From assembly GCA_021850365.1 (NCBI GenBank), contig JAJZMH010000005.1, positions 1 to 41,078 on the forward strand: a DNA stretch of 41,078 nt. The letters are read 5' to 3'. Shown here piece after piece: positions 31,894-40,597 of this stretch. Each line of letters opens with the position of its first letter. Position 1 is the stretch's first letter. The translations under genes and the position numbers were made by a program. This stretch comes from a bacterium (GTDB lineage Bacteria > Patescibacteriota > Saccharimonadia > Saccharimonadales > UBA4665). Below the pieces are notes generated by a model that did not search any database, was not told the origin of the DNA, and saw nothing but the letters and a program-made list of their open reading frames with translations.

Positions 31894-33825
31894 ATGCATT
31901 ACTATCAGATAATCGTTAGGAATAATCGGGTTAATTTAAATAATCCTCTGATTTATCACTCCAATATATTTATTAAAAATGGGTCATTGATTTGTGTTGA
32001 ACTCCAAAAACAAGAATGTATTGGAATAATAATAAGCTCAACTAAAAAACCCAAATTTAAAACTAAGCCCATTCTTTCTGTCTATAATCTTCCAGGACTA
32101 AATAAATCAACCCTTCAATTAATCAAATGGCTAAAAATGTATTATCCATCCACCTATAGTGCCGTGCTTAAACTTTTCATTCCCAATAAAATTAATGACC
32201 AAGATACAGCTGATGATTTAAATCTCAATTCCAGAAAATCATCTCATTTGGTAAATTTAACACCTGAACAAAGTGAAACTATAGCTAAAATAAAATTTAA
32301 TCAAACTTATTTATTACACGGAAGAACCGCAAGTGGGAAAACAAGAATATATCAAGAATTGGCCGTTCAGGCTATTGGCAATACTAAATCTGTTATAATT
32401 TTAACACCAGAAATATACCTAACTAACCAACTCTACGATGCGTTTCAAAACATTACAAACTCAAAAGTATACTTAATTCACTCAAAACTGAACTTAAATA
32501 AGAAACAAAAAATATGGGTAGAGATCATGAAATCAAAGAAACCTATTATTCTGATAGGTCCGAGGTCAGCTTTATTTTACCCAGTGAATAATTTAGGTTT
32601 AATAATTATAGACGAGTTCCACGACAATTCATATAAATCTGAAAGTCATCCAAAATATCAAACAGTACGAGTTGCCAGTATGCTTAGAAGATACACTGAC
32701 TCTAAATTAATTTTAGGTAGTGCTACACCTAACGTAGCTGAGTATTATTTAGCAAAACATAAAAATATACCTATTATAGAATTAAAAAAAACTGCAATTA
32801 AACAAGACAATGCTGAAATTGATTTTGTTATAGTTGACTTAAAAGATAACCAAAATTTTAAAAATTCTAAGATCATTAGTGATCAATTAATCAATTCAAT
32901 AAATCAATCAATGTCTAAAAATGAACAGTCCTTAATTTTTTTAAATCGAAGAGGTACCTCTAGATTAATTTTATGTAAAGATTGTGGCTGGGAAAATTTA
33001 TGTAAAAATTGTAATCTACCGCTTATTTACCACAAGGATAAGAACTATCTAATCTGCCATTCCTGTGGGAGAATATTTAAGGATATCCCGTTTTCTTGTC
33101 CAATCTGTAATAGCACCAACATAATTTATAAAACTCCTGGCATTAAGGCAGTTGAAGAAGAGTTCCAAAAAATATTTTCTAACTCAAAAATAGCTCGCAT
33201 TGATAGCGATAGTAAAGTTACCGAAACACTTATGTCATATGAGGCTATTAAAAAAAATGAAATCGATATCATTATAGGAACACAACTCATAACAAAAGGT
33301 TTGGATCTGCCTAATCTCTCTACAGTGGGCCTAATTCAGGCCGATAGCAGTTTATACATTCCGGACTATACTTCGAAAGAAAAAACTTATCAACTGCTAA
33401 CACAGGTCTTAGGAAGAACAAATAGAGGCCATAAAAAAGGAAGATTAATTATTCAATCATATAACATTAAAAGCAACTTACTAGAAAATGCCATTTCTCA
33501 AAACTATATAAATTTTTATAAACAAGAAATTGTTGATAGAAAGAAATATCAATTTCCTCCATTTTATAATTTGTTAAAATTAACTAATCAAAAATCTACA
33601 CCTTTAAGTGCTAACAATAAATCTAATGAATTAATAACTAAAATTAATAAACTTTATAATAATATTATAATTGAAGGTCCATCACCATCATATCGTGAGA
33701 GAATAAATAATAAATATGAATCTCAAATAATAATAAAATCTAAAAATAGATCAGTCTTAAATGAAATTATATCTATACTCCCTTCAGGCTGGGATTATGA
33801 TATTGATCCAAATAATCTTCTCTGA
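31894..33825 (+). CDS. priA: Primosomal replication-restart helicase PriA
   Basis: A 643-residue superfamily 2 helicase that reloads the replisome at stalled forks. Walker A GRTASGKT (143-150); Walker B reads DEFH (240-243) where PriA normally has DEEH; motif III GSATP (275-279). Eight cysteines in four CxxC pairs (361/364, 370/373, 388/391, 402/405) form the two-zinc wrench, and motifs V-VI follow (GTQLITKGLDL, QVLGRTNR). The N-terminal 3'-binding domain is shortened. It ends in TGA. Its start is supported by the TATAAT ending 9 nt upstream. Confidence 0.95.
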   Translation: MHYYQIIVRNNRVNLNNPLIYHSNIFIKNGSLICVELQKQECIGIIISSTKKPKFKTKPILSVYNLPGLNKSTLQLIKWLKMYYPSTYSAVLKLFIPNKINDQDTADDLNLNSRKSSHLVNLTPEQSETIAKIKFNQTYLLHGRTASGKTRIYQELAVQAIGNTKSVIILTPEIYLTNQLYDAFQNITNSKVYLIHSKLNLNKKQKIWVEIMKSKKPIILIGPRSALFYPVNNLGLIIIDEFHDNSYKSESHPKYQTVRVASMLRRYTDSKLILGSATPNVAEYYLAKHKNIPIIELKKTAIKQDNAEIDFVIVDLKDNQNFKNSKIISDQLINSINQSMSKNEQSLIFLNRRGTSRLILCKDCGWENLCKNCNLPLIYHKDKNYLICHSCGRIFKDIPFSCPICNSTNIIYKTPGIKAVEEEFQKIFSNSKIARIDSDSKVTETLMSYEAIKKNEIDIIIGTQLITKGLDLPNLSTVGLIQADSSLYIPDYTSKEKTYQLLTQVLGRTNRGHKKGRLIIQSYNIKSNLLENAISQNYINFYKQEIVDRKKYQFPPFYNLLKLTNQKSTPLSANNKSNELITKINKLYNNIIIEGPSPSYRERINNKYESQIIIKSKNRSVLNEIISILPSGWDYDIDPNNLL

Positions 33826-33855
33826 TTGAAATAAAAGTATGTTTCCGTATATACT
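33826..33855 (+). promoter_or_regulatory. def-fmt promoter
   Basis: TTGAAA (33826-33831), an 18-bp spacer and TATACT (33850-33855). The predicted start lies within 2-3 nt of the def ATG. Confidence 0.6.
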
Positions 33856-33864
33856 TTATAAAAT

Positions 33865-34440
33865 ATGACAAAAGAAGACATAATAATAGTTCCTCATCCA
33901 TCTTTAAGATTAACGTCTAATGAAATTGATGAGATTAATGACAAAATAACTTTAACTATAGATAATATGGTTAGTGCAACACTGGATTGGGAAAAAAGCA
34001 GAAACCATGAAGTAGGTGTAGCTCTAGCAGCCGTACAGATTAATCAATTATTAGACCTTATTATTATTAGAAATAATTATGAAGATAAAGATGATCTAAA
34101 ATTTAATGTTTATATAAATCCTAAAGTAATAAAAAAATATGGTAACCTAATAGAAGACTATGAGGGTTGCTTAAGTGTTCCAGACATTTATGGTAAAGTT
34201 CCGAGATTTTCAAAAGTTAAGATCAAGTATTTAGATATAAATGGTGTTGAACGGCAAAAAACTTTTTCAGATTTTTACGCTCGAATCATACAACACGAAA
34301 TAGATCATACAAAAGGAATTTTATTCATTGATAAGATCAAAGAACGAGAAGATGCATTTTATATACTAAATAAAAGTGGCAAATTGGAGGCCTTGAAATA
34401 TGAAAAAGATATCAAGAAAAATCCTATTCTTTGGAAATGA
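33865..34440 (+). CDS. def: Peptide deformylase
   Basis: A 191-residue metalloenzyme removing the formyl group from nascent chains. Three motifs are in order: GVALAAVQ (motif 1, usually GxGLAAxQ), EGCLS with the metal-binding Cys, and QHEIDH with the two His ligands and catalytic Glu. It ends in TGA and overlaps fmt by 41 bp. Formylation (fmt), deformylation (def) and methionine removal (map) are therefore all encoded in this window. Confidence 0.96.
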   Translation: MTKEDIIIVPHPSLRLTSNEIDEINDKITLTIDNMVSATLDWEKSRNHEVGVALAAVQINQLLDLIIIRNNYEDKDDLKFNVYINPKVIKKYGNLIEDYEGCLSVPDIYGKVPRFSKVKIKYLDINGVERQKTFSDFYARIIQHEIDHTKGILFIDKIKEREDAFYILNKSGKLEALKYEKDIKKNPILWK

Positions 34441-35335
34441 AAAATTAGCCACTGGTACGAGTACGAATCTCCGGATAATCAAGACCCTAATCGATATGGA
34501 TTATAAGATATCAGCTATAGTCTTGCCTTCACTTAAAAGTGCCTTATCGACTCAAAAACTGGAAATAATATCTTTTGGGCTTGAAAACAATATTCCAATT
34601 GTAGATTTTAATGATTTCCAGAAAATAAATCAGATTATCAAACAAGATGATCTAAAAATTGCTCTATTAGTTTCATTTGGTAAAATTATTCCCTCAAATA
34701 TTTTAAATTTGTTTGAATATGGGATAATCAACGTTCATCCCTCTTTATTACCAAAACACCGAGGAACAACCCCAATTGAAAGTGCAATACTAGATGGAGA
34801 TACGGAAACGGGAATAAGTATAATAAAATTAGTTCCTCAAATGGATACTGGTCCAATATATTTAAAACAGAAACTTGATACAAAAATAACTAATCTTTCT
34901 AAACAACAAATTGTCTCTAAATTAGATGAGTTAGCAAGTAACTTAATTAAAAAAAATTTTAATAAAATTTATGATCAAGAAATTATTCCAAAAGATCAAA
35001 ATCATTCTGAAGCAACTTACGATAAAATGATTTCAAAAAAAGACATTCCTTTCTTAGATCCATCTAACAAAACAGCACAACAACTTATAAACGAAGTTAG
35101 AGCATACTCTGGATGGCCGAGATCTAGGATAGTAATAGGTAACAAAGAATATATTGTAACTAATGCTTCAATTAAAGCAGGTGCTTCTGTTCCAGGTAAA
35201 ATATTTTTAGATCATAATACTTTTGGTTTTTATACGTTAAAAAATATTTTTTTGATTAAAACAATAATTCCACCAGGCAAAAAAGAAATGGATTCAAAAA
35301 ATTTCTTGGTTGGATATAAGAATAAATTTTATTAA
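34400..35335 (+). CDS. fmt: Methionyl-tRNA formyltransferase
   Basis: A 311-residue enzyme formylating initiator Met-tRNA with 10-formyl-THF. K-I-L-F-F-G-N begins the Rossmann core; the catalytic segment is N-V-H-P-S-L-L-P-K-H-R-G-T-T-P-I, with the catalytic Asp in Q-M-D-T-G-P-I. A C-terminal OB-like domain binds tRNA (about 210-305). The start lies inside def; GGAGG about 9 nt upstream and the need to keep the K-I-L-F-F-G strand leave no later start, so the 41-bp overlap is real. Confidence 0.95.
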   Translation: MKKISRKILFFGNEKLATGTSTNLRIIKTLIDMDYKISAIVLPSLKSALSTQKLEIISFGLENNIPIVDFNDFQKINQIIKQDDLKIALLVSFGKIIPSNILNLFEYGIINVHPSLLPKHRGTTPIESAILDGDTETGISIIKLVPQMDTGPIYLKQKLDTKITNLSKQQIVSKLDELASNLIKKNFNKIYDQEIIPKDQNHSEATYDKMISKKDIPFLDPSNKTAQQLINEVRAYSGWPRSRIVIGNKEYIVTNASIKAGASVPGKIFLDHNTFGFYTLKNIFLIKTIIPPGKKEMDSKNFLVGYKNKFY

Positions 35336-35340
35336 AAATT

Positions 35341-35357
35341 AAAAGATATGATCTTTT
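35341..35357. terminator. Hairpin between convergent fmt and the DUF5663 gene
   Basis: AAAAGAT and ATCTTTT pair around a 3-nt loop. It is AT-rich; on the minus strand T-rich sequence follows, so it could end the rpsA-infB-DUF5663 transcript, while on the plus strand it could end def-fmt. Confidence 0.4.
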
Positions 35358-35697
35358 ATTGATTATTACTTTGATTAACAGAATCTTGACCTAAAGATTC
35401 TAAAATCTTAGCTGCCGAGTTTTTTAACTCATCTTTAAGTAAATTAAATTGTTCTTGAACAATATCCTTATAATTAGGAAAGTTGGATTCGAGCCATATG
35501 AATGCCCCTTTTTCATCTTTTGCTTGAAAATATTGATCGAACTCATTCAATTGGCTATCACTCATTAAGCTAGCTAATTTCTTACCGACGTTTAGTTCAA
35601 GAGTCTTGTAAAGCTTAGTTAATAAATCTTTTTTGTCTTCTTCGCTTAAACTACCTAAACCTATTTCATCTAACAATGCATTGTTTATTTGTATCAT
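35356..35697 (-). CDS. DUF5663-type small helical protein
   Basis: A 113-residue acidic, helical protein with the opening L-L-D-E-I-G-L-G-S-L-S-E-E-D-K and a central F-D-Q-Y-F, resembling the DUF5663 family that is common in Saccharibacteria and other CPR. Its function is unknown. It lies 26 bp after infB. A TACAAT (plus 35708-35713) ends 10 nt before the ATG, suggesting its own near-leaderless transcript in addition to readthrough. Confidence 0.75.
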   Translation of the reverse strand: MIQINNALLDEIGLGSLSEEDKKDLLTKLYKTLELNVGKKLASLMSDSQLNEFDQYFQAKDEKGAFIWLESNFPNYKDIVQEQFNLLKDELKNSAAKILESLGQDSVNQSNNQ

Positions 35698-35723
35698 AAT
35701 GTTTTACATTGTAACATATTTCA

Positions 35724-37499
35724 TCAAATTTTTCTAGATATAGTTTCTTCAGTAAAAAATTTTATCGTATCTTTTTCTAGTATATTAATCTTTGAAGTTA
35801 AAGCTAGATTTATACCACACATTTCTCCCTTATTGACAGTGTCGACACTAATATTTCCCCTTTTAATCCCAGTTAATGTAGCAATGCCAATAAAACTTTT
35901 ATCTCGATATACTTTAGAAATCATCGGACTAGTTATAGATCCAGAAATAACTTCACCACCACATATAATTTCATCCTTCGTTGTTTTAAAAATTCCCAAA
36001 ACTTTTAAAGATCCTCTTTCTGTTTCAACGATTTCGGGTTTCAATAATCCACTCATTTCACTTTTTACGTCATCAATCAATTCATAAATTACTTTAAAAA
36101 CTCTTATATTTACATTATTTCTGTAGGCCAATAATTCACTACTCTTTGGGACCAATACGTTAAAACCATAGATTATAGAATTTGAACTAGTAGCTAATTG
36201 TATATCGTTTTCAACTATTTGACCAACTCCACTACCCACAACTCTAATAGCAACTTCTTCGGTGTCTAAATTTCTTAGACTATCTATAACTGAAGTTAGC
36301 GAACCTTTGACATCTGCCTTAATAATCACATTTAATTCGGTTAATTTATTATTTCTGTTGATTATCCTAAGTAAATCATTGCTATTAATTGAATTTTTGG
36401 TTTTAACACTATTCAATTTTGTGTACTTATTTACAATATCTTTTGCCATTTTTTCGTTGTTAGCCACCTTAAATACCTCTCCAAATTCAGGTAAGCTTTT
36501 AAATCCGGATACTTCTACAGGAGTTGAAGGATTTGCTGTTTTAATCTTTTCATTTTTATCATTCATTAAGGTTTTGATTTTAGCATACGTACTATTTGTA
36601 ACTATAAAATCATTCTCTCTTAATATTCCGCCTTGTACTAAAAGCTTTGCAACTGGCCCTTTTCCCTTTTCTATATGAGATTCTATTACTAATCCAGTTC
36701 CAGGGCATTCTTCATCAGCTTTTAAATCTTCAACATCTGCTACTAATAGAATCATATCTAAAAGTTTGTTAATTCCTTCTCCAGTTTTAGCAGAAACTTC
36801 GCAAATTATTGTATCACCTTTCCATTCTTCTGGTACTAAGCCTTGTTCACTAAGCTGTTGTTTTACCCTGTTTATATCTGCACCCGTCTTATCTATCTTA
36901 TTAATAGCTACAATAATTTTAGCATTAGCTTTCTTTGCATATCTTATTGCTTCCAATGTTTGTGGTTTTATGCCATCATCTGCAGCAACAACTATTATAA
37001 CTATATCCGTTAATCTTGCGCCATGTTCTCGAATCGCTGCAAATGCCTCATGTCCTGGCGTATCCAAAAATGTAATTAAACGTTTACTATGTTCTACTTG
37101 ATATGCAGAGATATGTTGAGTTATTCCTCCTGATTCAGTTTTTACGATATTACTTGATCGAATAGCATCTAGTATAGATGTTTTTCCATGATCAACATGC
37201 CCCATAATTGATACTACTGGTGGTCTATCTTTTCCATTAACTAATGTACTTTTCTTTATTTTTGATTCTTGATCTTCAATTGAACTATTTGGAATATCCT
37301 TACTTTGAATTATTTCGACTCCTAGATCTAGATCATCAACAATAATTTGAGCAGTTTCGAAATCTATTTTTTCATTGACAGTTGCAAAAACACCATTTTT
37401 CATTAATTCAGTTATTAGTTTACTTACAGGTATCAATAATTTTGAAGCTAGAGCACCAACAGTAATAGTTTCTTCAATCTCTATTTGTGATTTTTCCAT
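35724..37499 (-). CDS. infB: Translation initiation factor IF-2
   Basis: A 591-residue GTPase that brings fMet-tRNA to the 30S subunit. G motifs: GHVDHGKTS (G1), DTPGHEAF (G3) and NKID (G4); then domain II, the connecting helix and the C-terminal tRNA-binding domain. The N-terminal extension is much reduced, keeping only one IF2N-like module (about 10-60). AAGGAG lies 8 nt before the ATG. It follows rpsA by 49 bp on the same strand. Confidence 0.97.
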   Translation of the reverse strand: MEKSQIEIEETITVGALASKLLIPVSKLITELMKNGVFATVNEKIDFETAQIIVDDLDLGVEIIQSKDIPNSSIEDQESKIKKSTLVNGKDRPPVVSIMGHVDHGKTSILDAIRSSNIVKTESGGITQHISAYQVEHSKRLITFLDTPGHEAFAAIREHGARLTDIVIIVVAADDGIKPQTLEAIRYAKKANAKIIVAINKIDKTGADINRVKQQLSEQGLVPEEWKGDTIICEVSAKTGEGINKLLDMILLVADVEDLKADEECPGTGLVIESHIEKGKGPVAKLLVQGGILRENDFIVTNSTYAKIKTLMNDKNEKIKTANPSTPVEVSGFKSLPEFGEVFKVANNEKMAKDIVNKYTKLNSVKTKNSINSNDLLRIINRNNKLTELNVIIKADVKGSLTSVIDSLRNLDTEEVAIRVVGSGVGQIVENDIQLATSSNSIIYGFNVLVPKSSELLAYRNNVNIRVFKVIYELIDDVKSEMSGLLKPEIVETERGSLKVLGIFKTTKDEIICGGEVISGSITSPMISKVYRDKSFIGIATLTGIKRGNISVDTVNKGEMCGINLALTSKINILEKDTIKFFTEETISRKI

Positions 37500-37548
37500 A
37501 TAAACTCCTTTTCGGGGATATTAATTGCTGAAACTATAATATCTAAAA

Positions 37549-38649
37549 CTATACTTTGGACTTCGAGGTTTTCTTCTTAGGGGTAGCATCCTTTAGTGAA
37601 AGTGCAATTTTCCTATTATCCTCATCTATATCTATAACTTTAAACTCTTTAATTTCATTCAATCGAAATATTTTTTCAGGATCAATACTCTCGTCATCAC
37701 TCATTTCAGATACATGTACTAAGGCTTCCACGCTAGAACTCAGTTGAACGAACGCTCCGAAAGGCGTAATTCTTGTTACTTTCCCCTTAACAATTTCTCC
37801 CTTCTTATATGCCTTTATTTGTTCCATCCATGGATCTTTTGTCATTTGTTTAAGACTTAACGATAATCGATCTTTATCAATTGCAATAATCTTTGCCTTA
37901 ATTTTATCACCAACTTTTAGATAATTTTTTGGATCATCTACTCTCTCCCAAGATATTTCTGAAATATGTATTAATCCCTCAATTCCATCTACATTAACAA
38001 ATGCACCAAAATCTATAACCCCAGTAACAACTCCATCAATCTCGTCTCCAATTTTTAAATCCGTAAACTTGTTTTGCATATCTTCTTTAGTAGCTTCTCT
38101 CTCAGAAAATATTAATTTATTATCTTTTCTATTAATATCCAAAACTCTTACTTTTAATACTTCTTTTGTTAATCTATTAAGTTTCTGCAATATTTCTTCT
38201 TTATCTGCTCCATTTACTCTAGGATAATGAACTGCGGATAATTGCGAAACTGGCAAGAATCCCCGTATTCCTTCTAATTCGACGAGTAATCCACCCCTAT
38301 TGGCATCGTATGGAGTAATGTTAATAGTTTCCTGAGATTCATACAATCTTTGAATCTCGTCCCATCCTTTATCTTTTGAAGCTTTTCTAGTACTTAATAA
38401 AACCTGTCCGTTATCCATTTCAGGATCAATAACACTTACGGTTACCTTATCCCCAGCAGGAATAGTTCTAATACTATTAATTTCTTTCTTTGAAATTATT
38501 CCAAATCCATTTGATCCCAAATCAATTGTAATTTCATTCTTTTTAGTCGAAATAATGGTACCATCCAAGACATCGCCTACCTCTAGTACTTTAATATCAT
38601 TTTTGGATAACAAATCATCCATACTGATTTTTTTAGTAACTACACTCAT
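37549..38649 (-). CDS. rpsA: S1 RNA-binding domain protein, ribosomal protein S1
   Basis: 366 residues with four S1 repeats (about 20-85, 102-172, 197-265 and 282-350). The third and fourth carry the strongest signatures (G-V-V-T-G-V-I-D-F-G-A-F-V-N-V-D and G-K-V-T-R-I-T-P-F-G-A-F-V-Q-L). E. coli S1 has six domains; four is common in Gram-positive and CPR relatives. A lysine-rich tail closes the protein. AAGGAGAT lies about 12 nt before the ATG. Confidence 0.92.
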   Translation of the reverse strand: MSVVTKKISMDDLLSKNDIKVLEVGDVLDGTIISTKKNEITIDLGSNGFGIISKKEINSIRTIPAGDKVTVSVIDPEMDNGQVLLSTRKASKDKGWDEIQRLYESQETINITPYDANRGGLLVELEGIRGFLPVSQLSAVHYPRVNGADKEEILQKLNRLTKEVLKVRVLDINRKDNKLIFSEREATKEDMQNKFTDLKIGDEIDGVVTGVIDFGAFVNVDGIEGLIHISEISWERVDDPKNYLKVGDKIKAKIIAIDKDRLSLSLKQMTKDPWMEQIKAYKKGEIVKGKVTRITPFGAFVQLSSSVEALVHVSEMSDDESIDPEKIFRLNEIKEFKVIDIDEDNRKIALSLKDATPKKKTSKSKV

Positions 38650-38803
38650 ATTTAAATTAATCTCCTTTTTTTCGTTCCAATTTTAGATAAAAGTCAATCT
38701 GCGATTACAACACATCAAAACTACTTATCTATACTCGAACGATTTAGTACCTACTATACACTTTTCTTCATCTACAGTAAAGATTTTTGAGTTTAACTTA
38801 ATG

Positions 38804-38812
38804 TGTTATGAT
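38804..38812 (+). promoter_or_regulatory. Extended -10 of the ROK gene
   Basis: TGTTATGAT ends 6 nt before the chosen ATG (38819), and TTTTGA (38785-38790) could serve as a poor -35 at 16 bp. The upstream ATG at 38801 would lie within the promoter, which favours the later start. Confidence 0.5.
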
Positions 38813-38818
38813 TTAGTT

Positions 38819-39625
38819 ATGTATTTGGGAATAGATATAGGGGGAACAAAAACACTTATCGCAAAAATAAATAATGATGGAGTAATTATCAAAATAGATA
38901 AATTTCACACTCCTCAACAATATAGTGAATTTATAGAATATCTAAAAAATACAACTTATAAAGATACTGATTATCTAGGAGCAGGGGTTGCTGCACCAGG
39001 AAATATTGATAGAGAAAATGGGGTAATTGTAAATCTAGGAAATTTAAAGTGGAAAAATGTCCATCTAGCAAGAGATATTGAACAAATTTTTCAATGTCCT
39101 ACCCTTATAGAAAACGATGCGAAGCTAGCTGCACTTTCAGAAGCAATGTTGGTTAAGTCTAAATATAAAAGAGTCCTATATATTACGGTGAGTACTGGAA
39201 TAGGATATGCATTTGTTAATGATCTTAAAATTGATACAAATGCTGGAGATACTGGTGGTAAAGGAATATTATTTAGTAAATACGGTAAACAAACTCCTTG
39301 GGAGGATTATGTATCTGGACGAGCAATCGTGAATCGATTCGGTCAAAAGGCAAAAGATATTAATGATCCGAGCATTTGGAAAATTATTTCCAAAGATTTA
39401 AGTGAGGGAATAATAGAATTGATTGCTGTATTTGAGCCAGAAATTATTATTATAGGTGGAAGTGTAGGTGTATATTTTGATAAATATAGCACTTTTTTAA
39501 AACAATATATTTCAAAAGCACATATTCCTATGATTACATTGCCTGAAATCATAAAAGCTCAAAGACCTGAACAAGCAGTAATATTTGGATGCTATGATTA
39601 TGTTAAACAATATCTAAAGCATTAA
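38819..39625 (+). CDS. ROK-family sugar kinase-like protein without the zinc motif
   Basis: About 268 residues from the ATG at 38819, which gives the standard N-terminus MYLGIDIGGTKT (phosphate 1). The catalytic Asp is in ENDAK, and phosphate 2 and adenosine motifs follow (V-S-T-G-I-G-Y, I-I-I-I-G-G-S-V). The ROK zinc signature (His plus CxCGxxGC) is replaced by a segment with no cysteine or histidine before the W-E-D-Y-V-S-G-R-A. Glucokinase-like activity is possible, but the substrate is unknown. It is followed by a metallopeptidase gene after 2 bp. Confidence 0.87.
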   Translation: MYLGIDIGGTKTLIAKINNDGVIIKIDKFHTPQQYSEFIEYLKNTTYKDTDYLGAGVAAPGNIDRENGVIVNLGNLKWKNVHLARDIEQIFQCPTLIENDAKLAALSEAMLVKSKYKRVLYITVSTGIGYAFVNDLKIDTNAGDTGGKGILFSKYGKQTPWEDYVSGRAIVNRFGQKAKDINDPSIWKIISKDLSEGIIELIAVFEPEIIIIGGSVGVYFDKYSTFLKQYISKAHIPMITLPEIIKAQRPEQAVIFGCYDYVKQYLKH

Positions 39626-39627
39626 AA

Positions 39628-40098
39628 ATGAATACTCTAATTACACAACTTCAACAGTTATATCCAAAATTAGGCTTTGAAGAATCTAATTTGTTTTATT
39701 ACTCTGCCTCAAAAAATATAATTTATCATTCAATATTAAATCACGAAGAAGACGATTGGGCTCTGCTACATGAAGTTGGACACTCCATATCAAATCACGA
39801 AACATACAATAGTGACTATAGTCTTTTAAAAATGGAGGTTGAGGCCTGGGAGGTAGCTAAAACAATCGCTCAAAAACTAAAAATTAAAATAGACGATAAT
39901 CATATTCAAGACTGTTTAGATTCTTATCGGGATTGGATATATAAACGTAGCCTATGTCCAATTTGTAAGACTAGCAGTTTTCAAGATAATTTAAATAACA
40001 ACTATTTGTGTATTAACTGTAATACACGATGGAAAACAAACAAATCTAAATTATGTAGATTATATCGTAAGAAAATTGAGTCGCGTACTATTAATTAA
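39628..40098 (+). CDS. HExxH metallopeptidase (ImmA/IrrE-like) with C-terminal zinc ribbon
   Basis: A 156-residue protein. The zinc motif HEVGH (H48, E49, H52) is followed by a helix with E70 and E72 (KMEVEAWEVA), the layout of ImmA/IrrE gluzincin-like peptidases. The C-terminal third adds CPIC (110-113) and CINC (128-131), a zinc ribbon. Such peptidases usually cleave a transcription regulator; none is adjacent. It starts 2 bp after the ROK stop, so the two are co-transcribed, and its end overlaps the KGG gene by 8 bp in convergence. Family placement is by motif only. Confidence 0.75.
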   Translation: MNTLITQLQQLYPKLGFEESNLFYYSASKNIIYHSILNHEEDDWALLHEVGHSISNHETYNSDYSLLKMEVEAWEVAKTIAQKLKIKIDDNHIQDCLDSYRDWIYKRSLCPICKTSSFQDNLNNNYLCINCNTRWKTNKSKLCRLYRKKIESRTIN

Positions 40099-40288
40099 TT
40101 TTAGCGACACGTCTCGAAATTCGACCACCTTTTGCGCCAGCAATTCGAGCTAATTCACGATTAGCAAAAAATCCACCTGTACGTCCAATTTTTCCACCTT
40201 TTGCGCCAATTTTAGAATAAAAATCTGCACCATATTTTAATTTATTAGTATTTGCTGCTGCTTTTCCACCTAATTTAGTTCCGGCCAT
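40091..40288 (-). CDS. KGG-repeat small basic protein (stress-protein Con-10/GsiB-like)
   Basis: A 65-residue Gly/Lys/Arg/Ala-rich protein with repeats of the KGG motif (I-G-A-K-G-G-K-I-G-R and I-A-G-A-K-G-G-R-I-S). Relatives in Bacillus and fungi accumulate in stress or sporulation; a role in nucleic-acid binding or dehydration tolerance is inference. Unlike most first genes here it has a full promoter, a leader of about 45 nt and a strong AAGGAG, suggesting high expression. Confidence 0.8.
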   Translation of the reverse strand: MAGTKLGGKAAANTNKLKYGADFYSKIGAKGGKIGRTGGFFANRELARIAGAKGGRISRRVAKIN

Positions 40289-40342
40289 TTTTAACTCCTT
40301 GTATTACTAAAATCTAGTTTCCCACCAAAACTTAATACATAT

Positions 40343-40371
40343 ATGTTATCACGCTATTGTTTTATTGTCAA
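40343..40371 (-). promoter_or_regulatory. KGG-protein promoter
   Basis: Minus-strand TTGACA (perfect -35, plus 40366-40371), a 17-bp spacer and TAACAT with an extended TGA just before it (plus 40343-40348). It is the closest match to a consensus promoter in the window. Confidence 0.65.
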
Positions 40372-40450
40372 TGTAATATTATAATCATAAATATTCTTCG
40401 TCAAAATTAAGATTACGCTTAAAATATATTTAAAACTAGCCTTATAATAC

Positions 40451-40480
40451 TAAAACAGCCCCTTAATAGGAGCTGTTTTA
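40451..40480 (-). terminator. Intrinsic terminator of the rRNA operon
   Basis: A 9-bp stem, TAAAACAGC/GCTGTTTTA, continues after one mismatch into CCT/AGG around a 4-nt loop. On the minus strand the stem ends in TTTTA directly after 5S rRNA. Confidence 0.8.
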
Positions 40481-40487
40481 TATAAAA

Positions 40488-40597
<110 letters not shown>

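Noticed and set aside
35689-37101. Three long plus-strand open frames (35689-36087, 36262-36678, 36766-37101)
   Set aside because: They are antisense to infB, hydrophobic/Ser-rich and without start signals; they are shadows created by the infB codon pattern.
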